Shown one piece after another: positions 1-10,748 of a DNA stretch of 64,000 nt. This DNA comes from Histomonas meleagridis (taxonomy: Eukaryota > Parabasalia > Tritrichomonadida > Dientamoebidae). Under the pieces are notes generated by a model. That model had not been told where the DNA came from and ran no database searches. It worked only from the letters and a program-made list of their open reading frames with translations. The translations under genes were made by a program, and so were the position numbers. Within the stretch, counting starts at the first letter, position 1; each line of letters opens with the position of its first letter. Location: NCBI GenBank assembly GCA_020186115.1, contig WSYJ01000001.1, positions 496,001 to 560,000 on the forward strand, in the 5' to 3' direction.

Positions 1-885
1 AGCAACACATGTAAAAAGGTCTACAGAAATTGTAAAATTACTTCTTAAACAAAAAGGAATTGATATCAATGCTAAAAATATTTGTTCAATTTTTTAAATA
101 TTTATATAATTTATTTAATTTTTTTATATTTTATTTGGAAACTAATTAAATTATTTGAAACAGCACTTATTTGTGCTTCTTCATATGAAAATTTGGAAAT
201 ACTTCAATTACTTCTTGAACAAGAAGGAATTGATATTAATGCGAAAGATATTTATTTGCTTTATTTAATGGCATATTAATACAATTTTTGGAAATTATTC
301 ATAATATTTAGAAATGCTCTTATGAAAGCATCTTGGAGTGAAAACACAGAAATAGTTCAATTGCTTCTTAAACAAAAAGGTATTGATATCAATGCCAAAG
401 ATATTCATATGATTTATTTAAAATTGTTTTCAATAATTTTATGTTTAAATATAATATTTGGAAATTATAAAAACTATTTTTTACAGCAATAATACTTTCA
501 GTATTTGAGAAAAATATAAATACTCTTAAGGTGCTGCTTGAACAAGAAGGAATTGATATAAATGCTAAAGATATTCATTCATATTATTGAAGATTAGTTT
601 TGATAGTATTATATTACAAAATAAAATTTGGAATCTTTCATTATTAATTAGAACAGCGCTTATGATTGCATCTGAGTATAATCAAATAGATATAATAAAA
701 TTACTTCTTGGACAAGAAAGAATTGAGATTAATGCAAAAAATATTTATATGTTTTATTTATAGTTTATATTAATAATTTTGGATTTCAAAATAATATTTG
801 ATAATTATTTGAATTATTTGAAACAGCACTTATGATTGCAAATGGAAAAGGTTATGATAAAATTGTTGATTTACTTTCGAAATAA
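1..885 (+). CDS. Ankyrin-repeat protein, 5' end outside window, loops interrupted by 17-nt inserts
   Basis: Six consecutive 33-residue ankyrin modules can be read, each containing E/D-I-V-K-L-L-L followed by G-I-D-I-N-A-K-D and then T-A-L-(M/I)-x-A-S. Every module is itself open, but the loop between N-A-K-D and T-A-L is split at five places (80-159, 250-312, 403-482, 573-652, 743-822) by 80, 63, 80, 80 and 80 nt. Those lengths equal 12+17n. If the 17-mers are ignored, the loop codons read N-N-G-E, N-G-G-R, K-Y-G-F, K-Y-G-R and I-W-D-E, and the frame runs unbroken to a TAA at 883-885. Ankyrin modules of this kind mediate protein binding; no partner can be named. The alternative is a decayed gene with one AT-rich intron per repeat. 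The start lies upstream of the window. Confidence 0.65.
80..822 (+). repeat. Arrays of 17-nt inserts between ankyrin loop codons, locus A
   Basis: Nineteen 17-mers occupy 80-96, 100-116, 120-136, 140-156; 250-266, 273-289, 293-309; 403-419, 423-439, 443-459, 463-479; 573-589, 593-609, 613-629, 633-649; 743-759, 763-779, 783-799 and 803-819. They share the form (A/G)(T/A)TT, a variable middle, then usually TTT, and are separated by single codons. A GGA glycine codon sits exactly 20 nt before the last loop codon in four of the five arrays (GAT in the fifth). Confidence 0.6.
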
Positions 886-1629
886 GAACGAATTGACCAT
901 TACTCCATCATTCTTTTTTATGAAATGGTGATTTTCAGATGGATAAATATTAAATTAATGACTTTATTTGTTTAATTTTTTTGATAAATTATATATCACA
1001 TGTGATGACAACATAAAATCAATTTAGGGGCGGTTATAAAACCGCTTTTACCGGAAATTAACTAAGTTTGTCTGATGATGAAAGAATCAGAAAAAAATTT
1101 ATTTTCAAATAATTATATAACCGTAATTGCCAATAAAATATAAACAATTTATATAAATAAACTATTCAAAATTCTATTTTGAAATTGACAATATTTGACG
1201 GTGTTCTTCACAATTTTTCTTGACGTGTTTAAGTCAAGAAATAATGCACCAAAGTTTTCCGATGTTAATCCAACTTTCCTACATAGAATTATAAATGTTA
1301 GTCGATTAATCTTAATCAATCTTAATTATTATATAATCAATTCATAATTCGAAAAATTATATAATAATTCTGAATCATATGCATGAACATATAATCCTAC
1401 TGTTAGATGGAAGAGATTGGAAATGATTGCGTGAGTATTCTTTGAAATCCATGATTTATATGGCTCTCTGTTAAGTGGTTGTGCTTTTTCCAGCTTTTTG
1501 TAAGCATCCTTTGATTGAAAATAAATCGTCGTCCAATTACGTGTTCAAAATTTTCAACTTTTGGGTATGCAAACAAATTGAATCGATTCAAAATGCAAAT
1601 ACAAAATACGTTATTTATATTGAACAGAT
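886..1629. other. Intergenic region with one short hairpin
   Basis: No gene is visible. A perfect 6-bp stem with a 4-nt loop lies at 1030-1045 (GCGGTT / AACCGC) and is followed by a run of T. The rest is AT-rich, with no recognisable initiator close to the next ATG. Confidence 0.4.
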
Positions 1630-4600
1630 ATGAGCACAAAAGAAGCTTCCTCGTCATCAATCAATTCGTCAACTATTCAATCAACACATTTAACAACAAT
1701 TGATGACCAGATCATAGCAGCTCAGAAACGCGAATCCTTATTATATCCGTTATATTCCGAAATATCTCAGTTTGTTCATGTCCCCCTTCCGTTTTATCTA
1801 TTGGAAATACTTATTTTAGTGATACAGGTCATAATATGTTGTTTTTGGCCCTTAAACTCCAAAGTATTTCCAACAGAAGAAAACAAATACCCTTTTATTC
1901 GAATCATACAGTACGGTCTCGATCTTGGAATTACTAAACAAGAATGGGGAAACACAATTCTGTATTATGTTTTCATGTTCATCATATGTTTATTTATATT
2001 CGGTTGGCATATTCTCGTAACCTTTTTTTATTCACGAACACGTAATTTCTCCAAGCCAGTTTTATACATTTCGCATATATTACAGATCATTATTGTACCA
2101 TGTTGTCTTGGATGGTTTCCAACATTTGCCGGATATGCAGTCTATCACTTAGGACTTGAAGCCACTTCCGACACCACTTCAGGTTATACGTTAGCCATTG
2201 CAATAATATCGACAATTTTCAGCATCATATTATTAATATATGGAATTTTTTCATATGGTCTTACATGTCGTAATACAGTTTTTACGTACACGCCATTTTC
2301 AGCATGGGATCCACTTGTTGTTAGTGCATTTTTTGCATTTACAAGTTTTTCATCATTCATATCTCCAATATTAAGTTTGTTTCCACCATGGGTCACATTC
2401 ATTATCCAAATCTTAATCTTATTATTTATGGTTTATATCCAATTTAAGATTATCCAGTTTCCATTTCATTTCTTCTATATGCATTATGTATGCTCATTAG
2501 TTCCGGGCTTATATTTTTCGACACAAATAGTTGTTGCACCATTACTATTTGGTGCACATCTTAGTCAAACCACGTTTTTACTTATTGATTTAATTGTCCT
2601 TGTAGTTGAATTTTTTGTTATGTTTACTATTATAATCATCAAACGAAATAAAATAGTAAAACAACTTTCATATAGTTCATTTCCAGAAGGCACTGAAAAG
2701 ACAGAAGAAAACAAGAAGAAACATTTAAAGGATTTAAATATCTCAGAAAGTCGAATCTTATCATATTTAAGAGTTGGTATTTCACATGCATGTGATTTAT
2801 TTATAGATTTTTCATTACCACGATTTATGATCGATAATTATAAATCATTAGATGTCTTAATTGAAACTACACAAGTTATATCATTTTTCACAGGAGAACA
2901 TATTCTTTTAGGACATTGTTTAACATTATTACAACAATATAATAACTTATCGATTTTGTATCAATTCTTAATATTCCAAATGAAGAAGATTTATGTGTTA
3001 CGACAATCTTCATTACCTCGAGAAGCAGTATCAAAAATCCGTAAAATATCTAAAGAATCATCAGATGCAATTACATCAATACGACGATTTTGGGTCGAAA
3101 TTACATTACCACAAGCAAAGATTGATTTCCATCAAATAGTTTCTATTTTAGAATATAGTAATAAATATCGTACAATATATTCGGATTTATCAGATAAATA
3201 TTCAAATAACATTGAAATATGTAAAGAATATTGTAACTTCTTAATCGAAGGTGCAGGTGATTTTATAGAAGCAGGTAAATGGCATTATAGAGCATCAATG
3301 TTAGAACAAGGAAAACATTTAAACATTGATCATTCATTTGTTTCATTAATGAATATCTTTCCGAATTATTTAATTAATGAAATAGTTAATATCCGTGGTG
3401 AATTTATTAACAAAAATGATCATAAAGATAATAATTCTAATATTGAAACATCATTTTTAAGTTCTTATTTAACATCAACTTCAAATGGAAGTGAAATAGG
3501 ACAAAAATTAGAAGAAATTACTTCTGGAATGATAAAGAATTCTCGTTTAAGATTATCATTACAATCAGCTTTAACTAAGTTTGAATATCCAGGCTTAAGT
3601 ACAGCTAAAGCAGTCACATTAATTCAAGCTATAGTTACAGTATTAATATTAATTATTTTTACTATTACTATCTTAGCACCTACTTCAGGTATATTTACAA
3701 TTGTTGGAGAATTATTATATTTTGGAAATACTTATACATCAGCAGAATATGCTACATTTGTATCATCATTATTATTTAGTACACATTCATTAATTAATAA
3801 ATATGATGGTATTAATAAAATAACTGAAATTACACATTATCCAATTAATAATATTACTTCAACTTCAAATGCATTAAATGATGCAGAAGAAATTATTTCA
3901 TATCATGCTAAAAATGGTATATATAATTTATATAGTTTAATGAATAGTTTAATTGATCAAGCAGATTCTAGAGAACAAACATTTGATCAATTATTATATC
4001 AAATGTTTTCGATAAATATATCAAAGAATTTACATATTCAACCAGAAAGTGAACAAAAGTCTATACGTGGAGTAATCTTTGAATCATTAAATTATTATAT
4101 ACGTTCTTCAGGTTATTGGAAAAGTGGTCAAAAAGATACCACTGATTATTTAGATTCATTATATACAGGTGCTTATAATATGTTTCATATTAATGATAAC
4201 TTAGCACAAATTAAAGATGGTATAGCTATTGATGGTAATAATTATGTTGAAGGAATTCAAGAAACTTATTTCATATTATTATTTGTAATATCAATACTCT
4301 TTTTCTTAGTATTTTCTATTTTCCAATTTAATGTCATTTATTCGTTATATAAAAATTGTAATCATATAATTGAAATCTTAAAAGAAGTTAAAAAAGATGC
4401 AGTACGATTATCATTAAAACGTATTTCTAAAATTAAGAAACTTAAAAGAAAAGGTTCTAATGGTAATTCAGCACAATTATTAGTTAAGCGTAATTTTTCA
4501 TATATCTTTTTACCTATAATGACCATCTTTTCAATAATAGCAAATACAGTAATGATAATATTAGTTTTTTATATAGCACGATTACGTATACAAGATATCG

Positions 4601-6342
4601 GTAAATTAATTGTATGGTTTAATTTAGCTAATACACGATTTGGATCATTATATGAAACAGTAGGTTTAATAGGTTATTTATGTTCATTAACTAATGAAGA
4701 AGATATTAATACATTAAATGAATTTCTTTTACCTACTTATGAAACATTTAGAGATTCATGGGATTCAATGTTAAATGGTAATGAAGAAGTCGAACGATTT
4801 ATGGGTGTTGATGAAGATTTAGATGAAATTCATTTTACTGATACATGTAGTGAAACATATTCAGAGTTATATATGTTTTATAATTGTTTATCATTAGATA
4901 GAAAGATTATTGAAGCATATATCTTATTAAAACAATTAATACAAACAATAGAAAATGAAGGGCCTATTAATATTAATTTAAATGATGAAGAGAAATATTC
5001 GAATTTAATATTATTATGTGAATTTTATTTATTAAATAAACTTCAATCATTCCAAAGTTATTTTGAAGTTTATGGTGATTCACAAACGAATACATTTACA
5101 TCTGAATCACAAACATTTTCTATTGTATTTATCTTTGTATCAATAGTTATATTTATATTACATTATTTATTATATAATTCATTTAATGATTTCATAGAAG
5201 CAATTCGAATCTTAATACGATTTTTACCACCTGAAACTATAGTTGAAAACAAATCATTAATGGATTTAATATCACAAAATAAAGAAGAAACAGAAAAGAA
5301 ATTAATGTCACCAGCACAAACGATTCTATCATCATTACCTTATCCAGCGATTATATTAGATTCAGAATTAAGTATTACATCAATTAATTATGCAGCTAAA
5401 GAAATCACAGGAATGACACGAGAACAAGTCATAGGTTGTCATATTAATACATTTATACCATATTTAAATCCAGAGAATAATTCACCTACAGATTTATATA
5501 TTAATATTGAACGTATTAAATCGAAAGAAATTACATCAATTTCATTCAGAATGAAAATTCAAGAATTATCACAAATAGATTTAATTGGAATTACTAATCA
5601 ATTTGGTATATTAAATTCATATGTAATTATTATTCATAGCTTAAAACATGAAGAAGATTTAGCACAAGAAGCAATTGAAGCAAAGAAACGAACACAAGAA
5701 ATCATACAAAATAATTTACCGAAACCTTTAAGTTTTAATTTAGATCAACATGAGAAAGATGATTCATCATATTATGTATCAGATAATTCGACAATTATCT
5801 CTATCGAAATATTAGGAATTTTAGATTCAGTTTTTACATTAACACCGAAACAAATCTTTACAGAAGTATTACGTAAAATATATGAATTTATAGAAGAAAC
5901 TATAACTAAATATCCAGCATTAATCATCATAAAGAAGACAGAACAAAATATATTAATATGTAGTGGATTATTTGACTTTTCGGATAATCCAAAATTACAA
6001 GTGGAACAATCGTGTGACTTTTGTTTGGACTTAATTGAGGCTACAGATGATATTAGTGAACAAATAATGGTCGATATATCATTTAACATAGGAGTCGCAT
6101 TCGGTGGACCAATTGCGGGAAATATATTAAGTAAGAGTAACCCTTCGTTCGAATTATTAGGTAACATACAAGAAGTCGCTTATTCATTTTTGGATGACGG
6201 TGTGACAAGCGTCGTCAAAGTGAATCAAGGCGCAGCGAACCTGTTGGATAAAAATATATTCGTGATAGAGAAGGGACCGGAAATGAAAGATAAGAAATTC
6301 CAGCAATACTATGTGAAAAGAAAAGTGAAGAAAAATATGTAA
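1630..6342 (+). CDS. Large multi-pass membrane protein with PAS domain and degenerate adenylyl/guanylyl cyclase domain
   Basis: The protein is 1570 residues long. The N-terminal 280 residues hold about six hydrophobic membrane segments; others lie near residues 660-685, 880-900, 957-985 and 1163-1185. A PAS-like sensor domain follows at about 1235-1345 (A-I-I-L-D ... I-T-G-M-T-R-E-Q-V-I-G). A class III cyclase homology domain occupies about 1385-1560, recognised by G-G-P-I-A-G-N-I-L and S-F-E-L-L-G. This order matches the very large membrane cyclase family of trichomonads. The key residues look lost: the first metal Asp is replaced (I-S-I-E-I-L-G), the second (I-G-D-x-Y) reads E-Q-N-I-L, and the catalytic Asn and Arg of N-x-A-S-R are Glu and Ser. 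I infer a sensor or pseudo-enzyme rather than an active cyclase. The start is the first ATG in the frame. Confidence 0.85.
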   Translation: MSTKEASSSSINSSTIQSTHLTTIDDQIIAAQKRESLLYPLYSEISQFVHVPLPFYLLEILILVIQVIICCFWPLNSKVFPTEENKYPFIRIIQYGLDLGITKQEWGNTILYYVFMFIICLFIFGWHILVTFFYSRTRNFSKPVLYISHILQIIIVPCCLGWFPTFAGYAVYHLGLEATSDTTSGYTLAIAIISTIFSIILLIYGIFSYGLTCRNTVFTYTPFSAWDPLVVSAFFAFTSFSSFISPILSLFPPWVTFIIQILILLFMVYIQFKIIQFPFHFFYMHYVCSLVPGLYFSTQIVVAPLLFGAHLSQTTFLLIDLIVLVVEFFVMFTIIIIKRNKIVKQLSYSSFPEGTEKTEENKKKHLKDLNISESRILSYLRVGISHACDLFIDFSLPRFMIDNYKSLDVLIETTQVISFFTGEHILLGHCLTLLQQYNNLSILYQFLIFQMKKIYVLRQSSLPREAVSKIRKISKESSDAITSIRRFWVEITLPQAKIDFHQIVSILEYSNKYRTIYSDLSDKYSNNIEICKEYCNFLIEGAGDFIEAGKWHYRASMLEQGKHLNIDHSFVSLMNIFPNYLINEIVNIRGEFINKNDHKDNNSNIETSFLSSYLTSTSNGSEIGQKLEEITSGMIKNSRLRLSLQSALTKFEYPGLSTAKAVTLIQAIVTVLILIIFTITILAPTSGIFTIVGELLYFGNTYTSAEYATFVSSLLFSTHSLINKYDGINKITEITHYPINNITSTSNALNDAEEIISYHAKNGIYNLYSLMNSLIDQADSREQTFDQLLYQMFSINISKNLHIQPESEQKSIRGVIFESLNYYIRSSGYWKSGQKDTTDYLDSLYTGAYNMFHINDNLAQIKDGIAIDGNNYVEGIQETYFILLFVISILFFLVFSIFQFNVIYSLYKNCNHIIEILKEVKKDAVRLSLKRISKIKKLKRKGSNGNSAQLLVKRNFSYIFLPIMTIFSIIANTVMIILVFYIARLRIQDIGKLIVWFNLANTRFGSLYETVGLIGYLCSLTNEEDINTLNEFLLPTYETFRDSWDSMLNGNEEVERFMGVDEDLDEIHFTDTCSETYSELYMFYNCLSLDRKIIEAYILLKQLIQTIENEGPININLNDEEKYSNLILLCEFYLLNKLQSFQSYFEVYGDSQTNTFTSESQTFSIVFIFVSIVIFILHYLLYNSFNDFIEAIRILIRFLPPETIVENKSLMDLISQNKEETEKKLMSPAQTILSSLPYPAIILDSELSITSINYAAKEITGMTREQVIGCHINTFIPYLNPENNSPTDLYINIERIKSKEITSISFRMKIQELSQIDLIGITNQFGILNSYVIIIHSLKHEEDLAQEAIEAKKRTQEIIQNNLPKPLSFNLDQHEKDDSSYYVSDNSTIISIEILGILDSVFTLTPKQIFTEVLRKIYEFIEETITKYPALIIIKKTEQNILICSGLFDFSDNPKLQVEQSCDFCLDLIEATDDISEQIMVDISFNIGVAFGGPIAGNILSKSNPSFELLGNIQEVAYSFLDDGVTSVVKVNQGAANLLDKNIFVIEKGPEMKDKKFQQYYVKRKVKKNM

Positions 6343-6509
6343 TGTAATTTGTATCGTTAAATAAAATATTTATAATATAAAATATAAATTTTGTTGGAAA
6401 GAAATTGTAATTCAACGTGAATTTTGTACTTATCTTTGTGATAATGGAATTTGGTGCATTTCATAAAATGTAGAAGAGATAAGGACCATGAGAATTAGCT
6501 GAAGAGAGC

Positions 6510-7449
6510 TTGAAACTAAATCATGTAACAACAATTGGAATTTCTGCATTTTCTTATTGTTCATCAATAACAAATATAACAATTTCAAATTCAGTTACAT
6601 TAATTGGAAATTCCGCGTTTCATTCATGTTCTGGTTTAGGATCAGTTATTATTGGAAAAAATGTAACAACAATTGGAAGTTCTGCATTTTCTAATTGTAA
6701 TAATTTAACATGTATTTATTTTACAGGTTATGAATCACCAACTAATATAGATTCTGATGCTTTTTACAATGTAAAGGCACACTATGTTATGACATCAGAT
6801 TTGTATCAAGATACAACATTTGGTCCACTTAATGTATCAAATAGTACATCAGTTGAAGAATGTTCTCAATATGTCTGGCCAACACATACATTTACAAACA
6901 CATTTACTAAATCAAATTCATTTGCTAAATCAAATTCATTTACTAATTCCAATTTGTTTATTGATTCAGATATATTTAGTAAAACTAATATTACTATAAC
7001 ATTTTCATTATTAATTACACAAACGTTAACATTTCAATCATTTTTATCAAATACATTAATTCAAACACTTTCCACATATATTTATACCGAAATTATTTAT
7101 TATGATTATACGATTTATCGATATTCCACATATTATTCTTTTTTATTTCAATTTCATTCCTAATTCAGGAATTCCATTTACGACAGAAGGAACAGGAAAA
7201 TTATCGAATAATATAATAATTGGAATTATTTGTGGTGTAATTATTGTCATTTTTCTAATTATTGGAATTATTGTTTTTCTTATTCGCAAAGGCAATAGTA
7301 AAAGTCAAAGTAAAATTGAAACAACGAATTCAAATATGAAAGAAATATCAAATCCTTTTTCATCAAGCAGTCAAGATAAACAAATTAAAGAACTCCAAGA
7401 ACCTGCTTCGAACGAAAATGACCAATGGATACGACAATGCCCCGGATAA
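6510..7449 (+). pseudogene. 5'-truncated, frameshifted BspA-like leucine-rich surface protein
   Basis: About three and a half BspA-type leucine-rich repeats (for example I-G-N-S-A-F-H-S-C-S-G-L) are followed by a short T-F-T-K-S-N stalk, a membrane segment and the cytoplasmic tail found in the complete paralogue at 21984-24245. There is no ATG, signal sequence or N-terminal repeat region; the homology simply begins near 6512. The reading frame breaks near 7140, where a run of five T in the paralogue is six T here. Downstream the frame at 7102-7449 continues the stalk, membrane anchor and tail. The C-terminus also differs: the paralogue stops after D-Q-W-I, while here it reads on for five residues. 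This is a dead partial copy, unless the T run is a sequencing error. Confidence 0.8.
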
Positions 7450-7568
7450 AAGAAAACCCCAAATAAAGACCATATAACGCGAACTTTTTACCCAAGTGGT
7501 AGATGTTTCAATACGTTAATTTAACATCTTACCCCAATTGTTCATTTAATCGAAACAAGTTACAACGT

Positions 7569-7626
7569 TTCTATAAAGTTATAATGTCTCTATAAAGTTA
7601 TGATGTCTCTATAAAGTTATGATGTT
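7569..7626. repeat. Three tandem copies of a 19-nt unit
   Basis: The unit, close to TCTATAAAGTTATGATGTC, is repeated three times with one or two changes in the intergenic space downstream of the broken BspA-like copy. No function is apparent. Confidence 0.7.
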
Positions 7627-7707
7627 TCTGTAGTGCTTTCAGTCAACTCGAAGTCAATTTGATAGTTCATCATAAAAACAGAAATTATTAACATATATTT
7701 CATTTAT

Positions 7708-8471
7708 TCATTTATTTATTGTTGTGAACTTTTGTAATTTCACGTTCAATGCGTCTATTTGATTCTGTATTTGTGCTGCTGCGTCGAAGTCATCTTGCGC
7801 TATAATTTCTTCTAATTTCGCATTAAATTCCGAATTTCTTCTTCAATTTCATCTTTGCTCTTAACTTTGGGAACATGAATGTTTTCTTGTGCAATTTGCA
7901 ACATTTCGAGTAATGGGGAAATGTCGAACAATGTTTTCATTTCTTCGGTAAACTTATTATAAAATTCGATAATCGAGTTGCAAATATTGTGCTTGTCTAA
8001 CGCTGACTTCCGAACGCGGAGCTGAGGAAGTTCATTTTGTGATGCTGCAGCATGTGAAAGTAAATGACCAGGTGCATCATTCGAAATTGAAAAGGCGTTG
8101 GAGAGAGACTGAATAAATGTGTTTTGTTGCTCATTGATGAGATTCTTGGTGCGAGTGATTGATGCATTAAGTTGATCAGCAAGTTCATATTGCTCGCTAC
8201 TAAGTGCAGCGGATTGTCACCTTTCAAGATCAGAAAGCGTAACTTTGTCCTTCTTCGTGCTCTCGATTGTTGTTTGGATGGATTTGAGACAATTTTTAAG
8301 GCGCTGAACAAATGAATTTCCTTCTGAATCCAATCCTTCAACTTCATCAGCCACTTCTACAGGTTCGCTAGAAGGTACAATTGAAGGTTGAGATGACGAT
8401 TCTTGTTGGACACTTGGAGAAGAAAATGGATTAAATTCTTCTTCTGGTTGGTATTGAGGAACGTCAAACAT
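7708..8471 (-). pseudogene. Broken gene for a small coiled-coil/UVR-domain protein
   Basis: An open frame of 84 residues begins at 8471 (M-F-D-V-P-Q-Y, then an N-P-F-S-S motif and a Ser-rich stretch) and meets a TGA at 8217-8219. The same frame continues directly behind the stop with convincing coding sequence (S-S-E-Q-Y-E-L-A-D-Q-L-N-A-S-I), which resembles a UVR helical hairpin. It runs to about 7830, where a one-base shift is needed to reach a second UVR-like helix pair (I-I-A-Q-D-D-F-D-A-A-A-Q-I) ending at a TGA at 7708. A nonsense codon plus a frameshift mark this as a pseudogene. UVR motifs mediate protein contacts (as in UvrB/UvrC and some chaperone partners); the original role here is unknown. 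Confidence 0.65.
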
Positions 8472-9384
8472 CCATTAGCATGAACTGGTCTTCATTGATA
8501 TATGTTATTCATTAAGTAGAATTCAAATAAGAGCTAAAACGTAAATACGTTTCAAGATGATTTTTTTTTACTTAATTTTCTAATTGTAAACTTAAACCTC
8601 TTAGAAATTTATGATAAAAATAATGGTTGGCTTAAGCAAGCTTGGCCATTACGATAAAGATATTTGGTTAACAAATGAATAAAATACATTATTCTTTTAT
8701 AAACAATAAAAAGACGTACAAGTGCTTTTGTGTCAGTTCCAAGTAAAGCATTTTAGAAGCATTTTTCAATAATGAATATATGTTTTTTGAATAATTTACA
8801 ACAATGAATCAGCAAGAATACTCTTGTTGAGTTTATCACTTGGACCAGTTAATTCTGATTTTAAATCTACTTCTATATGTTATTATTTGATAACTTAAGA
8901 AACCAATTTTTTAGATTTATTTGTCATTCTACATGGGTGTCCTTTGAATTTATTATAATTTTTGCTTTAAAGTTTTGTCTTTGATATTAGATTTAAATTC
9001 ACCAAATATCACATGAATTTGATATTTAAAAAGCACATTTTAGGAAGGAATGATAACTTAAGCTTTCAAAACAACGCTTGAGGCATTTTTTGTGGGCACA
9101 GCACCGGTTTTTCAATGAGCAGTTACGTCAATCAAAAAGCTGTACTTCTTTCGTTCCTCAGCCGGTAGTTACATGAAACCGCTTACAAAATTTTGCTTTC
9201 TCAAAATTGAAAGACACGAGATTTTAAAATGAGCAATCAAAAACGATATTATGTATTCAAATTTGAAAGAAACCAGCCAATATGTGATGTGATATGACAT
9301 TCTTTGCTAGTCACATCGTTCTTCTCAAAACCTCATTGTTTTTAATTGAAATTTTCAATTTCTTAAAAAACAACTTTTTTTGGT
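8472..9384. other. Intergenic region
   Basis: About 900 nt of AT-rich sequence without a convincing gene. A slightly GC-richer stretch near 9090-9190 lies upstream of the glutamate dehydrogenase start. I see no RNA gene in it. Confidence 0.4.
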
Positions 9385-9389
9385 TCATT
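9385..9389 (+). promoter_or_regulatory. Trichomonad initiator (Inr) TCATT of glutamate dehydrogenase
   Basis: TCATT matches the trichomonad initiator TCA(C/T)(A/T), where the A is the transcription start. It lies 9 nt before the ATG at 9396, the usual very short leader. It argues that the upstream in-frame ATG at 9294 is not used. Confidence 0.65.
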
Positions 9390-9395
9390 TCTTCC

Positions 9396-10748
9396 ATGAC
9401 TTGCAAGCCATTGGACGTCGAAGAATTTATGGCCAACCTTATAAAAAAGCACCCGAACGAACCTGAATTCCACCAAGCAGTTCGTGAGGTTATTACAAGC
9501 ATTAAGGATGTATATAACCAACACCCAGAATTTCAGAAAAATAAAATCCTTGAAAGACTTGTTGAACCAGATCGCATTTTATCATTCCGTGTAAACTGGG
9601 TTGATGATAAAGGAGAAGTTCAAACTAACATTGGTTATCGTGTCCAATTCAACAACGCTGGTGGTCCATATAAGGGCGGTATTCGTTTCCATGAATCTGT
9701 TAACCTTTCCATTCTTAAGTTCCTTGGTTTCGAACAAACATTTAAGAATGCTTTAACAACACTTCCTATGGGTGGTGCTAAGGGAGGTTCAGATTTTTCA
9801 CCTCGTGGAAAGAGTGATGGTGAAATCATGCGTTTCTGCCAAGCCTTTGTTATTGAACTTTGGCGTATGCTTGGACCAAATCTTGATATCCCAGCAGGTG
9901 ATATTGGTGTTGGTACTCGTGAAATTGGTTACATGTGTGGTATTTACAAGAAGCTTTCACGTCAATTCGATGGTACCTTCACTGGTAAAGGCCTTGAATT
10001 TGGTGGATCATTAATTCGCCCAGAAGCTACTGGATTCGGTGCACTTTACTTCGTCAACAAGATGCTCGAAAGAAAGGGAATCCCAATTGCAGGAAAGACT
10101 GTTGCCATTTCTGGATTTGGTAATGTTGCATGGGGTGCAGCCCTCAAAGCCACACAACTTGGTGCTAAAGTTGTTACACTTTCTGGTCCTGATGGTTATG
10201 TTTATGATCCTGATGGTGTTTCTGGAGATAAGATTGATTTCATGCTTGAACTTCGTAATTCAGGCAACGATATTGTTGCACCATATGCTGAGAAGTATCC
10301 AAATGCTAAGTTTGTTCCAGGCAAACATCCATGGGAAGTCAAAGTTGATATCTGTCTTACCTGCGCAACACAAAACGAACTTAACATTGAAGATGCACGT
10401 AACATTGTTAACAATGGTGTTATCTGTGTTGGTGAAATCTCTAATATGGGTTGCACGGCCGAAGCCGTTGACTACTTTATTGAACACAAGCTTTTGTTCG
10501 CACCAGGAAAAGCTGTCAATGCAGGTGGTGTTGCTACATCTGGTCTTGAAATGACACAAAACGCTATGCACCTTAGCTGGACTGCTGATGAAGTCGATGC
10601 AAAATTGCACTTAATCATCTCTTCAATTCACGCTCAATGCGTCAAGTATGGAACAGAGCCAGACGGCTATGTTAACTACGTCAAGGGTGCAAACATCGCA
10701 GGTTTCATGAAAGTTGCCAATGCAATGTTACACCAAGGAGTTATCTGA
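9396..10748 (+). CDS. gdhA: Glutamate dehydrogenase (NADP-type)
   Basis: This enzyme interconverts glutamate with 2-oxoglutarate and ammonia. The 450-residue protein has the full family signature. The substrate-binding region G-G-P-Y-K-G-G-I-R-F is near residue 85. The catalytic lysine motif P-M-G-G-A-K-G-G is near 120. A dinucleotide-binding loop, G-F-G-N-V-A-W-G, is near 235, and the C-terminal helix block contains N-A-G-G-V-A-T-S-G. The length equals that of bacterial-type hexameric NADP-dependent enzymes. The frame extends 34 codons further upstream, but that part is hydrophobic and not conserved, and the initiator at 9385 lies inside it, so the ATG at 9396 is preferred. Codons are richer in G and C than in the neighbours, as expected for a highly expressed gene. 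Cofactor choice (NADP) is inferred from family resemblance. Confidence 0.95.
   Translation: MTCKPLDVEEFMANLIKKHPNEPEFHQAVREVITSIKDVYNQHPEFQKNKILERLVEPDRILSFRVNWVDDKGEVQTNIGYRVQFNNAGGPYKGGIRFHESVNLSILKFLGFEQTFKNALTTLPMGGAKGGSDFSPRGKSDGEIMRFCQAFVIELWRMLGPNLDIPAGDIGVGTREIGYMCGIYKKLSRQFDGTFTGKGLEFGGSLIRPEATGFGALYFVNKMLERKGIPIAGKTVAISGFGNVAWGAALKATQLGAKVVTLSGPDGYVYDPDGVSGDKIDFMLELRNSGNDIVAPYAEKYPNAKFVPGKHPWEVKVDICLTCATQNELNIEDARNIVNNGVICVGEISNMGCTAEAVDYFIEHKLLFAPGKAVNAGGVATSGLEMTQNAMHLSWTADEVDAKLHLIISSIHAQCVKYGTEPDGYVNYVKGANIAGFMKVANAMLHQGVI

Noticed and set aside
1-885. Ankyrin inserts as classical trichomonad introns
   Set aside because: No GTATGT and no ACTAAC...AG is present in any of the arrays, while the real intron at 50889 has both. 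A single 60-80-nt non-canonical intron per loop remains possible and is kept as an alternative.
10039-10554. Forward and reverse open frames inside glutamate dehydrogenase
   Set aside because: They are out-of-frame shadows of a strongly conserved enzyme with less AT-rich codons.
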